From Longimicrobium sp. (GTDB lineage Bacteria; Gemmatimonadota; Gemmatimonadetes; Longimicrobiales; Longimicrobiaceae): DNA of 62,820 nucleotides. The stretch covers positions 1 through 62,820 of the forward strand of contig NZ_DASVSF010000096.1 in assembly GCF_036388275.1 (NCBI RefSeq), given 5' to 3'. Positions 34,802 to 44,566 of this stretch are shown one piece after another. The position numbers were made by a program, and so were the translations under genes. Each line of letters begins with the position of its first letter. The first letter of the stretch is position 1. The notes below the pieces were generated by a model. The model made no database searches. It had not been told where the DNA came from and worked only from the letters and a program-made list of their open reading frames with translations.

Positions 34802-36249
34802 TGAAGCGGATGATCGCCGTCGCCGCCAGCGTGATGCTGGCCGCCGCCTGCCAGGATGGGCAGGCGCCCCTTACGCTGGAGACCGGCACGCCGGCCTCCC
34901 TGCTGGGCATCCGGCCCGCCGTGCGCGTAGACCCCGTGCTCAGGAACCTGCTGAACATGGCCAGCCCGGCGCAGCAGCTGGAAGTGCTGGTGACCTTCGA
35001 TCCCGCCGTGACCACGGCCGACGCCGTGGCGCGCGCGCTGACCCGGTCGGGCGCGGGAATCATCCGCTTCGAGCACCTTCCCATCGTGTACGCGGTCGCC
35101 ACTCCGGTGCAGATCACGGGGATCTCGGCGCATCCGGGGGTCATTTCGCTGTTCGCCAACAAGCAGCTGCGGTACCAGATGTCCGAGAGCCTGCGCAGCA
35201 TCCGGGCGGACGTGGCGCACGTGGAAGGCTACACCGGCAAGGGCGTGGGCGTGGCGATCCTGGACAGCGGCATCGACGGCCTGTTCAGCCCGGACCTGAA
35301 GTACCCGTCGCGCACCGTGAAGAACGTGAAGATCGTGGCCGGCTGGCGCGACCTGGCGCTCTTCGGCGAGGGGCAGGCCCCGCTGGCCAGCGACCTGTAC
35401 CTGGACAACGTGCCCAACAGCGAGACCAGCGTGGGCCACGGCACGCACGTGGCCGGAACCGCCGCGGGCGACGGCACCGCGTCCGGCGGCAAGTACACCG
35501 GCGTGGCTCCGGAAGCCAACCTGATCGGCGTGGGCGCGGGCGACGTGCTGTTCGTGCTGTTCACCCTGGCCGGCTTCGACTACATCCTCGACAACCAGGC
35601 CGCCTACAACATCCAGGTGGTGAACAACTCGTGGGGCGGCTCGGGCGTGTTCGATCCGGCGGACCCCGTCAACGTGGCCACGAAGCGGGTGTACGACCGC
35701 GGGATCGCGGTGGTGTTCGCCGCGGGCAACGAGGGTCCCGCCGAGAATACGCTGAACCCCTACAGCGCGGCGCCGTGGGTGATTTCCGTCGCCGCCGGCT
35801 GCAAGACGGTTTCGCCGGACCCCACCAACTCGGAGGCGCAGTGCGTGGACGGCCGCGCCAACCTGCTGGCCGACTTCTCGTCGCGCGGCGTTCCGGGTGA
35901 CGCGCTGTATCACCCCGACGTGGTGGCGCCCGGCGTGAACATCGTGTCGACCCGCGCGGCGCTCGGCGTGGTGATCAACGGAACGGCCGCGCCCGACGAC
36001 CTGACCACCTGCCAGATTCCGGACGGGCTGGAGGTGTTCTACACCTGCATCGACGGCACTTCGATGGCGGCCCCGCACGTTGCCGGCGCGATCGCCCTGC
36101 TGGAGCAGGCCGCCGGCGGCAACCTGACGCCCGACCAAGCGTACCAGGCGATCCGCGCGACCGCGAAGCCGATGCCCGGCTACGCGCAGTGGGAGGTGGG
36201 CGCGGGCTACCTGGACGCCTACGCGGCGGTCCAGGCCGTCAGGCCCTGA
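34801..36249 (+). CDS. S8 (subtilisin-like) secreted serine protease
   Basis: A 482-residue protease. The N-terminus is a lipoprotein-type signal (MIAVAASVMLAAAC, Cys17), followed by an I9-like propeptide (about 60-120) and a catalytic domain with Asp155 in VAILDSGIDG, His213 in GHGTHVAG and Ser421 in GTSMAAPHVAG; the oxyanion Asn is in VVNNSWGG. The start codon overlaps the stop of SusD remnant 2, and the gene lies in the SusC/D neighbourhood. A surface-exposed protease next to a Sus system suggests peptide scavenging, which is inference. Confidence 0.93.
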   Translation: MKRMIAVAASVMLAAACQDGQAPLTLETGTPASLLGIRPAVRVDPVLRNLLNMASPAQQLEVLVTFDPAVTTADAVARALTRSGAGIIRFEHLPIVYAVATPVQITGISAHPGVISLFANKQLRYQMSESLRSIRADVAHVEGYTGKGVGVAILDSGIDGLFSPDLKYPSRTVKNVKIVAGWRDLALFGEGQAPLASDLYLDNVPNSETSVGHGTHVAGTAAGDGTASGGKYTGVAPEANLIGVGAGDVLFVLFTLAGFDYILDNQAAYNIQVVNNSWGGSGVFDPADPVNVATKRVYDRGIAVVFAAGNEGPAENTLNPYSAAPWVISVAAGCKTVSPDPTNSEAQCVDGRANLLADFSSRGVPGDALYHPDVVAPGVNIVSTRAALGVVINGTAAPDDLTTCQIPDGLEVFYTCIDGTSMAAPHVAGAIALLEQAAGGNLTPDQAYQAIRATAKPMPGYAQWEVGAGYLDAYAAVQAVRP

Positions 36250-36428
36250 CCACGGGCATCCTCGGCTGCCGCGGAGCAGAAGCGCCGCGGTAGCCCGCCG
36301 GGAGGGGACGAGGTTCGAGTGCGTGGGGCGCGCCGGAACGATCCGGTGCCGCTCCACGCACTCGCCGCATTCCGGGGCTCTTGGTGCACCCTTCTCCGCC
36401 CCGGTACCCTGGTTCGCCCTCTTCACCG

Positions 36429-36442
36429 TTGCACCATTTTGC
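36429..36442 (+). promoter_or_regulatory. Weak sigma-54-like site upstream of the activator gene
   Basis: TTGCACCATTTTGC differs from the TGGCAC-N5-TTGC consensus mainly by TG in place of the conserved -24 GG. It lies 54 bases before the start of the sigma-54 activator. Because the GG is nearly invariant, support is low. Confidence 0.25.
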
Positions 36443-36495
36443 GGAAACGCGCATTATGGGCAATCCCCCGTCTCACCCTGCGCATCCGCCCGGCG

Positions 36496-37869
<1,374 letters not shown>

Positions 37870-38002
37870 CCTCGCCTTGATTGGGGAGGGACCCCGCTTT
37901 TTGGTGAGCCTTGCCCTCTTTTTGTGCAGGCTGGTGGATCGCGCGGCTGGATCGATAGCCGCAAGTCCAGCAATTACGCGGAGATACGTGATCTTGTTCC
38001 CC

Positions 38003-38016
38003 GGCACGGCCCGTGC
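38003..38016 (+). promoter_or_regulatory. Candidate sigma-54 promoter (-24/-12)
   Basis: CGGCACGGCCCGTGCTAA carries GG (38003-38004), exactly 10 bases, then GC (38015-38016), and matches TGGCACG-N4-TTGC except at two weak positions. It lies 49 bases before the lipoprotein GTG and just downstream of a sigma-54 activator gene. The same bases form a short palindrome (GCACGG/CCGTGC), so an operator is an alternative. Confidence 0.55.
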
Positions 38017-38064
38017 TAAAGCCAGGCTCCATCTCCGATCCGCATCCACCGACAGGAGCCATCC

Positions 38065-38610
38065 GTGACCGCTCGCCGCACGCTCGCCCTTGCCGCCGCC
38101 CTGTTCGCGCTGGCCGGGTGCTCTGATTCTTCGCAGCCCATGCTCTCGACCCCGGCACCCGCCGCGGAGTCGCTTGCCGGAACCGTCAGCGTCAACGGCC
38201 TGCTGCAGTTCGCGGGCACGCCCAGCCTGCTGGGATCGCGCCACGCCCAAAAGCGCATCATCGCGGCGCAGGGCGGCTTCGTGGAGCTGAACGGCTTCCG
38301 CGTCGACATCCCCGCGGGCGCGCTCCCGGCCGACACCACGGTCACCATCGACCTGCCCGCCGACGCGCTGCTGGCCAAGCGCCTCGTCGCCGAGTTCGGC
38401 CCGCACGGCGTGCAGTTCAACGCGCCCGTCACCCTGAGCTTTCCGCTCACCGGCGTCCTGTGGAACGGCGGCGGCATCGAGGTGGCGCGCTGGGAGAACG
38501 GCGCGTGGACCTCGCTGGGCGGAAGCGTGAACGCGGCAGGCACCGCACTGTCGGGCACCACGCCGCACTTCAGCCTGTACGGTGGCAAGTACCTGCTGGC
38601 CGGCGGCTGA
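38065..38610 (+). CDS. ZU5-like domain lipoprotein
   Basis: A 181-residue lipoprotein: GTG start, signal peptide ending LFALAGC (Cys19). The mature part contains a ZU5-type beta fold: GGFVELNGFRVDIPAGALPA, TTVTIDLPADALLA, then EFGPHGVQFNAPVTLSFPL. Such domains occur in bacterial surface proteins with unknown partners. It is 32 bases upstream of a TPR gene and may share the sigma-54-type promoter at 38003. Confidence 0.8.
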   Translation: MTARRTLALAAALFALAGCSDSSQPMLSTPAPAAESLAGTVSVNGLLQFAGTPSLLGSRHAQKRIIAAQGGFVELNGFRVDIPAGALPADTTVTIDLPADALLAKRLVAEFGPHGVQFNAPVTLSFPLTGVLWNGGGIEVARWENGAWTSLGGSVNAAGTALSGTTPHFSLYGGKYLLAGG

Positions 38611-38642
38611 GGCAGGGCGCCCTGAACGGTTCCGCGCTCCAG

Positions 38643-39935
38643 ATGAGCAAGCTGTCTCCGCCCCACCTGCTGGTGGAGCGCGCGCTGGCGCTCGTTCCCG
38701 ACTACGAGGAGTTCCTGCCGTTGAGCGACGCGCTGATCGTCGGTTCGCGGGTGGACGCCGACAAGGTCTGGGCGCGCTCGGGCGGGTACGCCACCGTGGG
38801 CAAGCGCGTCGTGGACACCGACCGCGTGGAAAAGCTCATGCAGGTGCTCCTGGATCGGAACCAGGAACGCCTGCGCGAGCTGTTCGGGCTGGTGCTCGAC
38901 GCCATCCGCGAGCAGCAGGCGGGGAACCCGGCCGCGGCCGCCGCCCTGCTGATCCGGGCCGGCGAGCTGGAAGAGGCCGAAGGCCGGCTGGACAAGGCCG
39001 AGCGCGTGTACCGCCAGGCGCTGGACATTGCCCGCGACCTGCGCGCCAAGGACAGCCACGCGGTGGCCCTGCGGCGGCTGGGCCGCACCGCGCGGACCGC
39101 CGGGCGGCTGGACGAGGCGCGGGTGTGGTACGAGCAGAGCCATCAGCTGGCGCTGGACGGGATGGATGCCGTGGGCCAGGTGATCGCCTTGCAGGGCCTA
39201 GGCAACGTGTGCGACGACCGCGGCGAGCGGGACGAGGCACGCCGCTGGTGGGAGGCGGGGCTGGAGATGGCGGCCGGGCTGAACGCCCCCGAGCTGGACT
39301 GGCCGCTGTACGCCAACCTGTCGGTGCTCACCATGCTGGAGGGCAACCTGGCCGAGGCCGAGCGGCTGCTGGGCCGGGCCCGCGAGCACATCGAGGCGGG
39401 CGGCGTGCCAGGCGGCCACCTGTACTGGCTGAACAACCGCGGCCTTCTGCTGCTGGAGCACGGCGACGTGGCCGGTGCCGAGGCCGTGTTCCGCGAGGCG
39501 CTGCCCGAGTCGGAGGGCCGCTGGGAGTTGACGCTCCGCGTGAACCTGGGCGAGTCGCTGCTGCGGCAGGGCCGGCTGCTGGAGTCCGAGGACGAGGCCC
39601 GCCGTGCGGAGGAGATCGCCATCGTCCAGCGGCTCATTACCGACCTGGTGGACGTGTACTCGCTGCTGGGCTCCATTGCCCGCGAACGGTGCGACGACGA
39701 GGGGTTCGTGTTCTACGAGCAGGCGCTGCGCGTGTGCCACGAGCGCGCCCTGCCGCGCAAGACGGAGGCGGCCATCCTTCACGGAAACGGCCGCTTTCAC
39801 CTGGCGTGCGCCCGCGACGAAGAAGGGCGCGCGTACCTGGAAGCCGCGCGCGAGATCTACCGCGAGCTGGGCTTTGCGCAGGAGCTGGCGCGGGTGGAGA
39901 ACGACATGGCGCGCCTGGTGCCCGAGCCGGTGTAA
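38643..39935 (+). CDS. TPR-repeat cytoplasmic protein
   Basis: A 430-residue soluble protein. Residues 1-95 are a unique domain (HLLVERALALVPDYEEF, ATVGKRVVDTDRVEKLMQVL). The rest is made of about eight TPRs, e.g. EAEGRLDKAERVYRQALDIA, DERGERDEARRWWEAGLEMA-type units and GNLAEAERLLGRAREHIEAG. No signal peptide. It resembles MalT/SARP-type TPR sensors but has no DNA-binding domain. It ends in a strong bidirectional terminator. The partner is unknown. Confidence 0.82.
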   Translation: MSKLSPPHLLVERALALVPDYEEFLPLSDALIVGSRVDADKVWARSGGYATVGKRVVDTDRVEKLMQVLLDRNQERLRELFGLVLDAIREQQAGNPAAAAALLIRAGELEEAEGRLDKAERVYRQALDIARDLRAKDSHAVALRRLGRTARTAGRLDEARVWYEQSHQLALDGMDAVGQVIALQGLGNVCDDRGERDEARRWWEAGLEMAAGLNAPELDWPLYANLSVLTMLEGNLAEAERLLGRAREHIEAGGVPGGHLYWLNNRGLLLLEHGDVAGAEAVFREALPESEGRWELTLRVNLGESLLRQGRLLESEDEARRAEEIAIVQRLITDLVDVYSLLGSIARERCDDEGFVFYEQALRVCHERALPRKTEAAILHGNGRFHLACARDEEGRAYLEAAREIYRELGFAQELARVENDMARLVPEPV

Positions 39936-39958
39936 TCCCGGGAAACATCGGGGAAAAG

Positions 39959-39990
39959 CGAAGGGGAGCCGCGGGTGCGGCTCCCCTTCG
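39959..39990. terminator. Bidirectional terminator between convergent genes
   Basis: Perfect 14-bp stem CGAAGGGGAGCCGC / GCGGCTCCCCTTCG with loop GGGT, between the TPR gene (plus) and the small gene ending at 40013 (minus). Confidence 0.85.
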
Positions 39991-40012
39991 TGCATCTGCT
40001 CCCGCGCCGAAG

Positions 40013-40237
40013 TCACTCCGTGTGAACGGCCCGCTCCACGTCGCGAAGCAGCTCCTTGGCGCCCTTGCCGGAGTGCGCGACCATCCGCTCGCGCCGGCCC
40101 GCCGCGTCGGTGATGGTGATCGTGATCACGTCACGCGCGATTCGGTGGCGCGTGGCGCGCGTCTCCCAGGCCACGACCGCGACGCTGAGGAGTCCCGCGG
40201 CGATGCTTCCGTACCCGACCAAGTCGTCGATCAGCAT
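40013..40237 (-). CDS. Small single-helix membrane-associated protein
   Basis: A 74-residue protein with one hydrophobic helix (about residues 9-24, SIAAGLLSVAVVAWET) and a basic, helical C-terminus (HSGKGAKELLRDVERAVHTE). GGAGG precedes ATG 40237, which overlaps the last codons of the upstream membrane gene by 7 bases, so the two are translationally coupled. No family is recognised. Confidence 0.72.
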   Translation of the reverse strand: MLIDDLVGYGSIAAGLLSVAVVAWETRATRHRIARDVITITITDAAGRRERMVAHSGKGAKELLRDVERAVHTE

Positions 40238-40635
40238 TTCTGTACCTCCGCGTGAGCAAGGTAAACGCAGCCGGCGCCTACGAGGATCGTTCCGGCGAGA
40301 ACTTGCAGTGACGTCGTGAAGATGGCCGCCGGGTTGGGATCGGCGGTGGCCTTGATCGCGGCGAAGTAGAACGACGCCGCCAGGATCAGGATCATGCACA
40401 CCCCTCCCGCGACCAACCGCGCCACCGGGTGCTCGCGGCCACCCGGGATCAGTTCGCCGAACGCGCCCGCCGCGATTGCCGTGCAGGTCAGCAGCAGCCC
40501 CCCATCGGCGGTGATCAGCACCACCGGAACGGGCTCGCGCCCGAGCGCACGGGTCAGGAAGCTGACGGCGAACGGCACCAGCGAAACCAGGACGCTGAAC
40601 ATGAACCAGCGTGTCATCCGTTCGGGGCGGCTCAT
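40231..40635 (-). CDS. Small polytopic membrane protein
   Basis: A 134-residue protein with four predicted membrane helices (about 10-30, 42-62, 77-97, 106-126). The start ATG 40635 (MSRPERMTRW) begins just before the first helix; upstream codons are hydrophilic and unlikely. It overlaps the next gene and forms a two-gene unit of unknown function. Confidence 0.72.
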   Translation of the reverse strand: MSRPERMTRWFMFSVLVSLVPFAVSFLTRALGREPVPVVLITADGGLLLTCTAIAAGAFGELIPGGREHPVARLVAGGVCMILILAASFYFAAIKATADPNPAAIFTTSLQVLAGTILVGAGCVYLAHAEVQKC

Positions 40636-40742
40636 CGTTGCGTTCCGGGGTTGAGGCTGTATGCCGCTGCGATCCTCCTCAACGATAGTGAACAGAGGGA
40701 ACGCCGTCAAGGGCGTCCAGAAACTCGTCGCACCTGTGGCCG

Positions 40743-40782
40743 AAAAGCAGCGGGGGAGCACAGAAATTCCGTGCTCCCCCGC
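40743..40782 (-). terminator. Terminator of the aconitase-family gene
   Basis: A 12-bp stem GCGGGGGAGCAC / GTGCTCCCCCGC followed on the minus strand by TGCTTTTC, 23 bases after the stop at 40806. Confidence 0.82.
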
Positions 40783-40805
40783 CATTTATTCCACCGGTGT
40801 CGGGT

Positions 40806-43031
40806 TCAGACGCCCGCGGGCTCCGGCTGCGGTTCCCAGGCCACGATGCGCCCCTCCATGGCGCTGGCCGCCACGGTGTAGGGCGAGGCCAGGTACAGCT
40901 GCCCGGGGCCCGAGCGCCCGGGGAAGTTGCGGTTGATGGCGCTGATGGTAACGTCGGTGGGCTTGCGGCTGACCCCCGGGCCGGCGTTGATGCACGCCCC
41001 GCACGACGGCTCGATGAAGGTGGCGCCCACCTCGCTGAAGAGCCGGTCGTAGCCCAGTTCCTGGCAGTAGGCGTACACCTCCTGCGAGCCGCACTGGATG
41101 TACAGCTGCACGTGCTCGGGCTTTTGCACCCCGCGCTCCCGGTACTCGCGCAGCACGCGGGCGTACATGTCCATGTCTTCCTTCTTGCCGGCCGTGCAGC
41201 TTCCCGCGTAGGCGATGTCGATGCGCACGTCCTCGCCCAGCTCCTCCACGTACATCCCGTTGCCGGGGTCGCCGGGGAGCGCGATCATCGGCTGCAGCGC
41301 CGACGCGTCGATCTCGATCACCTTCACGTACTCGGCGCCCTCGTCGCTGAACAGCCCGTCGATCAGCCGCTCGGCCTCGGCGCGGTCCATCCCGCGCTGC
41401 TCCACCAGGTAGTCCACCGTCTTGTGGTCGGGCGCCACGATGCCGGTGAAGGCGCCCACCTCGGCGGCCATGTTCGTCATGGTGGCGCGCTCGTCGACCG
41501 ACAGCGACTCCACCGCGGGGCCGGCGTACTCGATGATCTGGCCGATGGCGTGCCCGTCCTTGATGTACGGGTGGCGAAGGATCTCGAGCATGAAGTCCTT
41601 GGCCGACACGTTCTCCGGCTTCTGCCCGTTGACGATCACCTTGAACGAGCGCGGCACCTCCACCCGTACGTCCTTGGTGATCCACGAGTTGAAGATGGCC
41701 GTGGTGCCCACGCCGAACGCCACGCACCCCACGGCGCCCGCGTGCGGCGTGTGGCTGTCGGAGCCGATGATGATGTGCCCGGGAAGCGCGTACGCCTCGA
41801 GGATCTTGCTGTGGCAGATGGCCTCGGAGCCGTGCTTGCCGTGCCCCAGCTCGCCGTACAGGCGCACGCCCTGCTTTTCCGCGAACTGCCGCTGCTTCAC
41901 CTCCAGCTGGTTGGCCACGTCCAGCAGGCCGAGCTGCACGCGCTCGGGGGGCATGGCGTCCTTGAGGAAGGTGAGGTGGTCGCGGAAGAAGAGGATGCTC
42001 TCCGGCTCCACCACCCGCTCTTCCGGCCCCACCAGCGACTCGAAGAAGATGGCCGACATGGGGGTGACGTACTCGTGCGAGAAGCGGATGTCCGTCTGCA
42101 CGAAGCCCGAGTCGCCCGGCTGCACCCACTGCACGCCGATGTCGCCCCTGGAAAGGTCCGTCACCCAGTGGCGGGCGAAGATCTTTTCGGCGATGGTCAT
42201 CGGCCGGCGGCCGCGGTGGCGGGTGCCGTCGGGGGCGCCCACGCTGTCGGATTCCACGTTGGAGGTGGACGTAGCCACGAACTGGGCGGCGGCGTAGTCC
42301 ACGCCCGTGTCCGGCCCCGGCCCGGGAAGGTTGCCCTCGCCGCTGCCGCGCATGGCCCGCACGTCGGCCGCGTCGGTGGACGCCGGGGCGTCGCCGGGCT
42401 GGCCGTGGTGGCAGGAGATGGCCGGCGTGCGCACCGTGCCCTGCAGCCGCGCCACGTTGTAGTTGAACAATCCGCCGTGCTCGATGATGCCGCGGGTGAT
42501 CTCGTCGGCGCCGTCGGTGAACTCGGTCAGCGGAATGGTGTCGCCGCGGCGGATGCGCTCCACCAGCTCGAAGTTGGTGGACGTGAGCACTCCCAGGTTC
42601 TGGCAGTTCTCGCGGTAGATGCGCTCGATGTTCTCGGCGATCACCACCTTGATGCCGGCCATCATCTCGGCGTAGGGGCTCTGCTCGCGCGAGCTGCCCT
42701 TGCCCCGGCGCGTGCCGCTGACCGAGGCCACGAACCCGCCCTGCCGCACGCTGCCCTGCTTGATGGGGAACTCGGCGCCGGCCTTGAGCCCCAGGTACGG
42801 GAACTCGCCCAGCGTTTCGTCGAAGTAGTAGCAGATGTACGCCGGGGTGATCTCGTCGGTCGAGATGTTGTCGCGCAGGGTGGCGCGCACCTCGTCCGTA
42901 AGCTCCACGTCTTCGCCGGCCAGCTGCCGGCGGATGAGCTCGGGGTCGTCTACCAGGAAGAGCACGCGGCCCTGAAGGCGCACCTCCGGCGGCAGCTTTT
43001 CGATCGTGCGCGTCAGCAGCGAGGGAATCAT
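40806..43031 (-). CDS. Aconitase-family hydratase with permuted domains (swivel first)
   Basis: A 741-residue enzyme. The LeuD/aconitase swivel domain comes first (NISTDEITPA about 50-60; SGTRRGKGSSREQSPYAEMM; ENCQNLGVL), and the LeuC-like catalytic part second. The [4Fe-4S] ligands are visible as GSCTAGK and SCGAC (PSCGACINAGPG); HGSEAICHSK, GSDSHTPHAGAVG and DITISAINRNFPGRSG-like motifs complete the active site. The order resembles AcnB but without its HEAT-like domain. It could be an aconitate hydratase or an isopropylmalate isomerase; the sequence does not decide. It is well separated from the IPMDH-like gene at 12.6 kb. Confidence 0.88.
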   Translation of the reverse strand: MIPSLLTRTIEKLPPEVRLQGRVLFLVDDPELIRRQLAGEDVELTDEVRATLRDNISTDEITPAYICYYFDETLGEFPYLGLKAGAEFPIKQGSVRQGGFVASVSGTRRGKGSSREQSPYAEMMAGIKVVIAENIERIYRENCQNLGVLTSTNFELVERIRRGDTIPLTEFTDGADEITRGIIEHGGLFNYNVARLQGTVRTPAISCHHGQPGDAPASTDAADVRAMRGSGEGNLPGPGPDTGVDYAAAQFVATSTSNVESDSVGAPDGTRHRGRRPMTIAEKIFARHWVTDLSRGDIGVQWVQPGDSGFVQTDIRFSHEYVTPMSAIFFESLVGPEERVVEPESILFFRDHLTFLKDAMPPERVQLGLLDVANQLEVKQRQFAEKQGVRLYGELGHGKHGSEAICHSKILEAYALPGHIIIGSDSHTPHAGAVGCVAFGVGTTAIFNSWITKDVRVEVPRSFKVIVNGQKPENVSAKDFMLEILRHPYIKDGHAIGQIIEYAGPAVESLSVDERATMTNMAAEVGAFTGIVAPDHKTVDYLVEQRGMDRAEAERLIDGLFSDEGAEYVKVIEIDASALQPMIALPGDPGNGMYVEELGEDVRIDIAYAGSCTAGKKEDMDMYARVLREYRERGVQKPEHVQLYIQCGSQEVYAYCQELGYDRLFSEVGATFIEPSCGACINAGPGVSRKPTDVTISAINRNFPGRSGPGQLYLASPYTVAASAMEGRIVAWEPQPEPAGV

Positions 43032-43426
43032 CGAGTACCCGCGGGATGGATCAGGATCGTAAGGACCCGGACGTACACCGGGCCGCGACGGAACGTCCGC
43101 AACCTTGCAAATTTGGGCTGTCGAGCGCCTTGCGGCAACCCGTGGGGCGTCACGCGGCTCAGTCCCGGGGGGATGGGCTCAGCCCCGGAGCCGGCAGGCG
43201 GGGCAATGCTCGTTGCGGATAGCAAATGGTAGGAATGTTACATTAGGCGCCGTAAAACGTATTATACATGATCACTTGTGTGATGATGCGTCAGGGAATG
43301 GTGAGGTGGCCGTGTTTACGATGTAATCGTTTTCCGACACTAGGGAACTAATCGATCTGCCGATCGGTAGCACGTGTACTTCCCCGCTGAAGGGGGCCGA
43401 TTCTCACCCGTTCGATGGAGTTTCCC
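43032..43426. other. Divergent control region with AT-rich promoter
   Basis: 395 bases between the aconitase and the PKD-like gene. TTACAT (43238-43243), 16-bp spacer, TATTAT (43260-43265) fits a sigma-70-type promoter reading plus. The patch 43225-43330 is clearly AT-richer than the surroundings. No RNA gene is seen. Confidence 0.45.
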
Positions 43427-43828
43427 ATGTTCCGCCCCCGTATCTTCGTTGCACTGGCCGCCGCGGCATTGTCGGTGGCCGCGGCCTGCGACTCGGCGCC
43501 GATGGCCAGCGCCGCCGCGAGCGCTCCGAGCCTTCTGGTTGCGCCCACCTCGCAGGTAAACCTGACGGTGCTGGGCACCGCGTACTGCGGCCCCGGCGCC
43601 TGCGTGCACAACTATCGGTTCGATGCGTGGGAGTCCACCGATTCCGACGGAACCATCGTGGCGTACGAGTGGAAGGAGGGCGGCACGGTCGTATCGACCA
43701 GCAGCACGTACTACGTGACGGCGCTGCGTGCATACGAAACGTGCAGCAGAGAGGTACAGGGGACGCTGAAGGTGACCGACAACGACGGCAACACCCACAC
43801 CGACTGCTACAGCTACACCCCGGCCTGA
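43427..43828 (+). CDS. Secreted PKD-like domain protein
   Basis: A 133-residue lipoprotein-like protein: signal peptide ending SVAAAC, a low-complexity Ala/Ser linker, then a PKD/Ig-like domain (NYRFDAWESTDSDGTIVAYE, GTVVSTSSTYYVTAL, GTLKVTDNDGNTHTD) with four cysteines probably in disulphides. A GGAG six bases before ATG 43427 decides the start over the ATG at 43415. A long hairpin follows. Confidence 0.8.
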   Translation: MFRPRIFVALAAAALSVAAACDSAPMASAAASAPSLLVAPTSQVNLTVLGTAYCGPGACVHNYRFDAWESTDSDGTIVAYEWKEGGTVVSTSSTYYVTALRAYETCSREVQGTLKVTDNDGNTHTDCYSYTPA

Positions 43829-43843
43829 CCGGCGGCCGGATGC

Positions 43844-43879
43844 GGGGGCGAACCCGGCGCCGCGCCGGGTTCGTCCCCC
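43844..43879 (+). terminator. Terminator after the PKD-like gene
   Basis: A 16-bp stem with one bulged base: GGGGGCGAACCCGGCG / CGCCGGGTTCGTCCCCC, 16 bases after the stop. Confidence 0.75.
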
Positions 43880-43881
43880 GG

Positions 43882-43909
43882 TTGAAGTTCTTGCGCGACT
43901 CCGTTATTT
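43882..43909 (+). promoter_or_regulatory. Promoter of tRNA-Ala(TGC)
   Basis: TTGAAG (43882-43887), 16-bp spacer, TTATTT (43904-43909), placing the start just before the tRNA at 43919. Confidence 0.6.
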
Positions 43910-43918
43910 TTTCGGCAC

Positions 43919-43991
43919 GGGGCGTTAGCTCAGTTGGGAGAGCATCCGCTTTGCAAGCGGAAGGTCATCGGTTCGAACCCGATACGCTCCA
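43919..43991 (+). tRNA. tRNA-Ala(TGC)
   Basis: Isolated tRNA: acceptor GGGGCGT/ACGCTCC with the G3:U70 alanine identity pair, anticodon loop TTTGCAA, T-loop TTCGAAC, discriminator A. It is not flanked by rRNA genes here, although this species often lies in rRNA spacers. Confidence 0.96.
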
Positions 43992-44142
43992 CTATCATCC
44001 AACGCGGCGCACGGTCGGCACCTAGCGACCCGTGCGCCGCGTTCGTTTCGTGCGTACCTCAGGTGCGCTGTATCAAAAAGCTGCATGGTATTCATGGTGC
44101 GTCCAGCCGCGGTGGCGTTCCGGTTCCCCTGCCGCTGCCCCG

Positions 44143-44559
44143 CTACTCGGTATTCCGGTGGGTGTCTCTCCACCATCGAAAGACCATCGCGCAGAAGCAC
44201 ACAAAACACAGGGTCGTGACGGCGTAGTACAGGCAGGTGCCCTGGATGACCGAGGTCCGATAGGGATGTTGACGGTCCATCTTGAAGTTCTCGAGACCAT
44301 CCGCCGCGCACAGAGCTCCGAAAAGGGCAAGCGGTACGAACAGGATGCAGGCCACGATGTGCTGGCCCCGGCTCTTGCGCGTATTCCAGGCGAGCAGCCC
44401 GTAGCCCAGGGAAGCAACCGCCATCACGGGAAGTCCCGTGAATGGTAAAGTGCCCGTGAAATCACTCGCGTACGCTGCCGATGGTGTGGCCGCCACGGCT
44501 ACCGCCGCCGCTGGAACGAGCAGACGCAGCTTTACGGGCGGTGTGGCATCGCTCTTCAT
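44143..44559 (-). CDS. Small inner-membrane protein, unknown
   Basis: A 138-residue protein with a signal-like first helix (residues 12-31, ending AAYASD) and three more hydrophobic segments (about 42-58, 68-88, 107-127). It contains CDEN-free loops and a CFVCFCAM run. It ends ahead of a porin gene on the same strand (7 bases from the porin stop), so it is probably the second gene... reading order is porin first, then this gene. Function unknown. Confidence 0.68.
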   Translation of the reverse strand: MKSDATPPVKLRLLVPAAAVAVAATPSAAYASDFTGTLPFTGLPVMAVASLGYGLLAWNTRKSRGQHIVACILFVPLALFGALCAADGLENFKMDRQHPYRTSVIQGTCLYYAVTTLCFVCFCAMVFRWWRDTHRNTE

Positions 44560-44566
44560 CCCGAGG

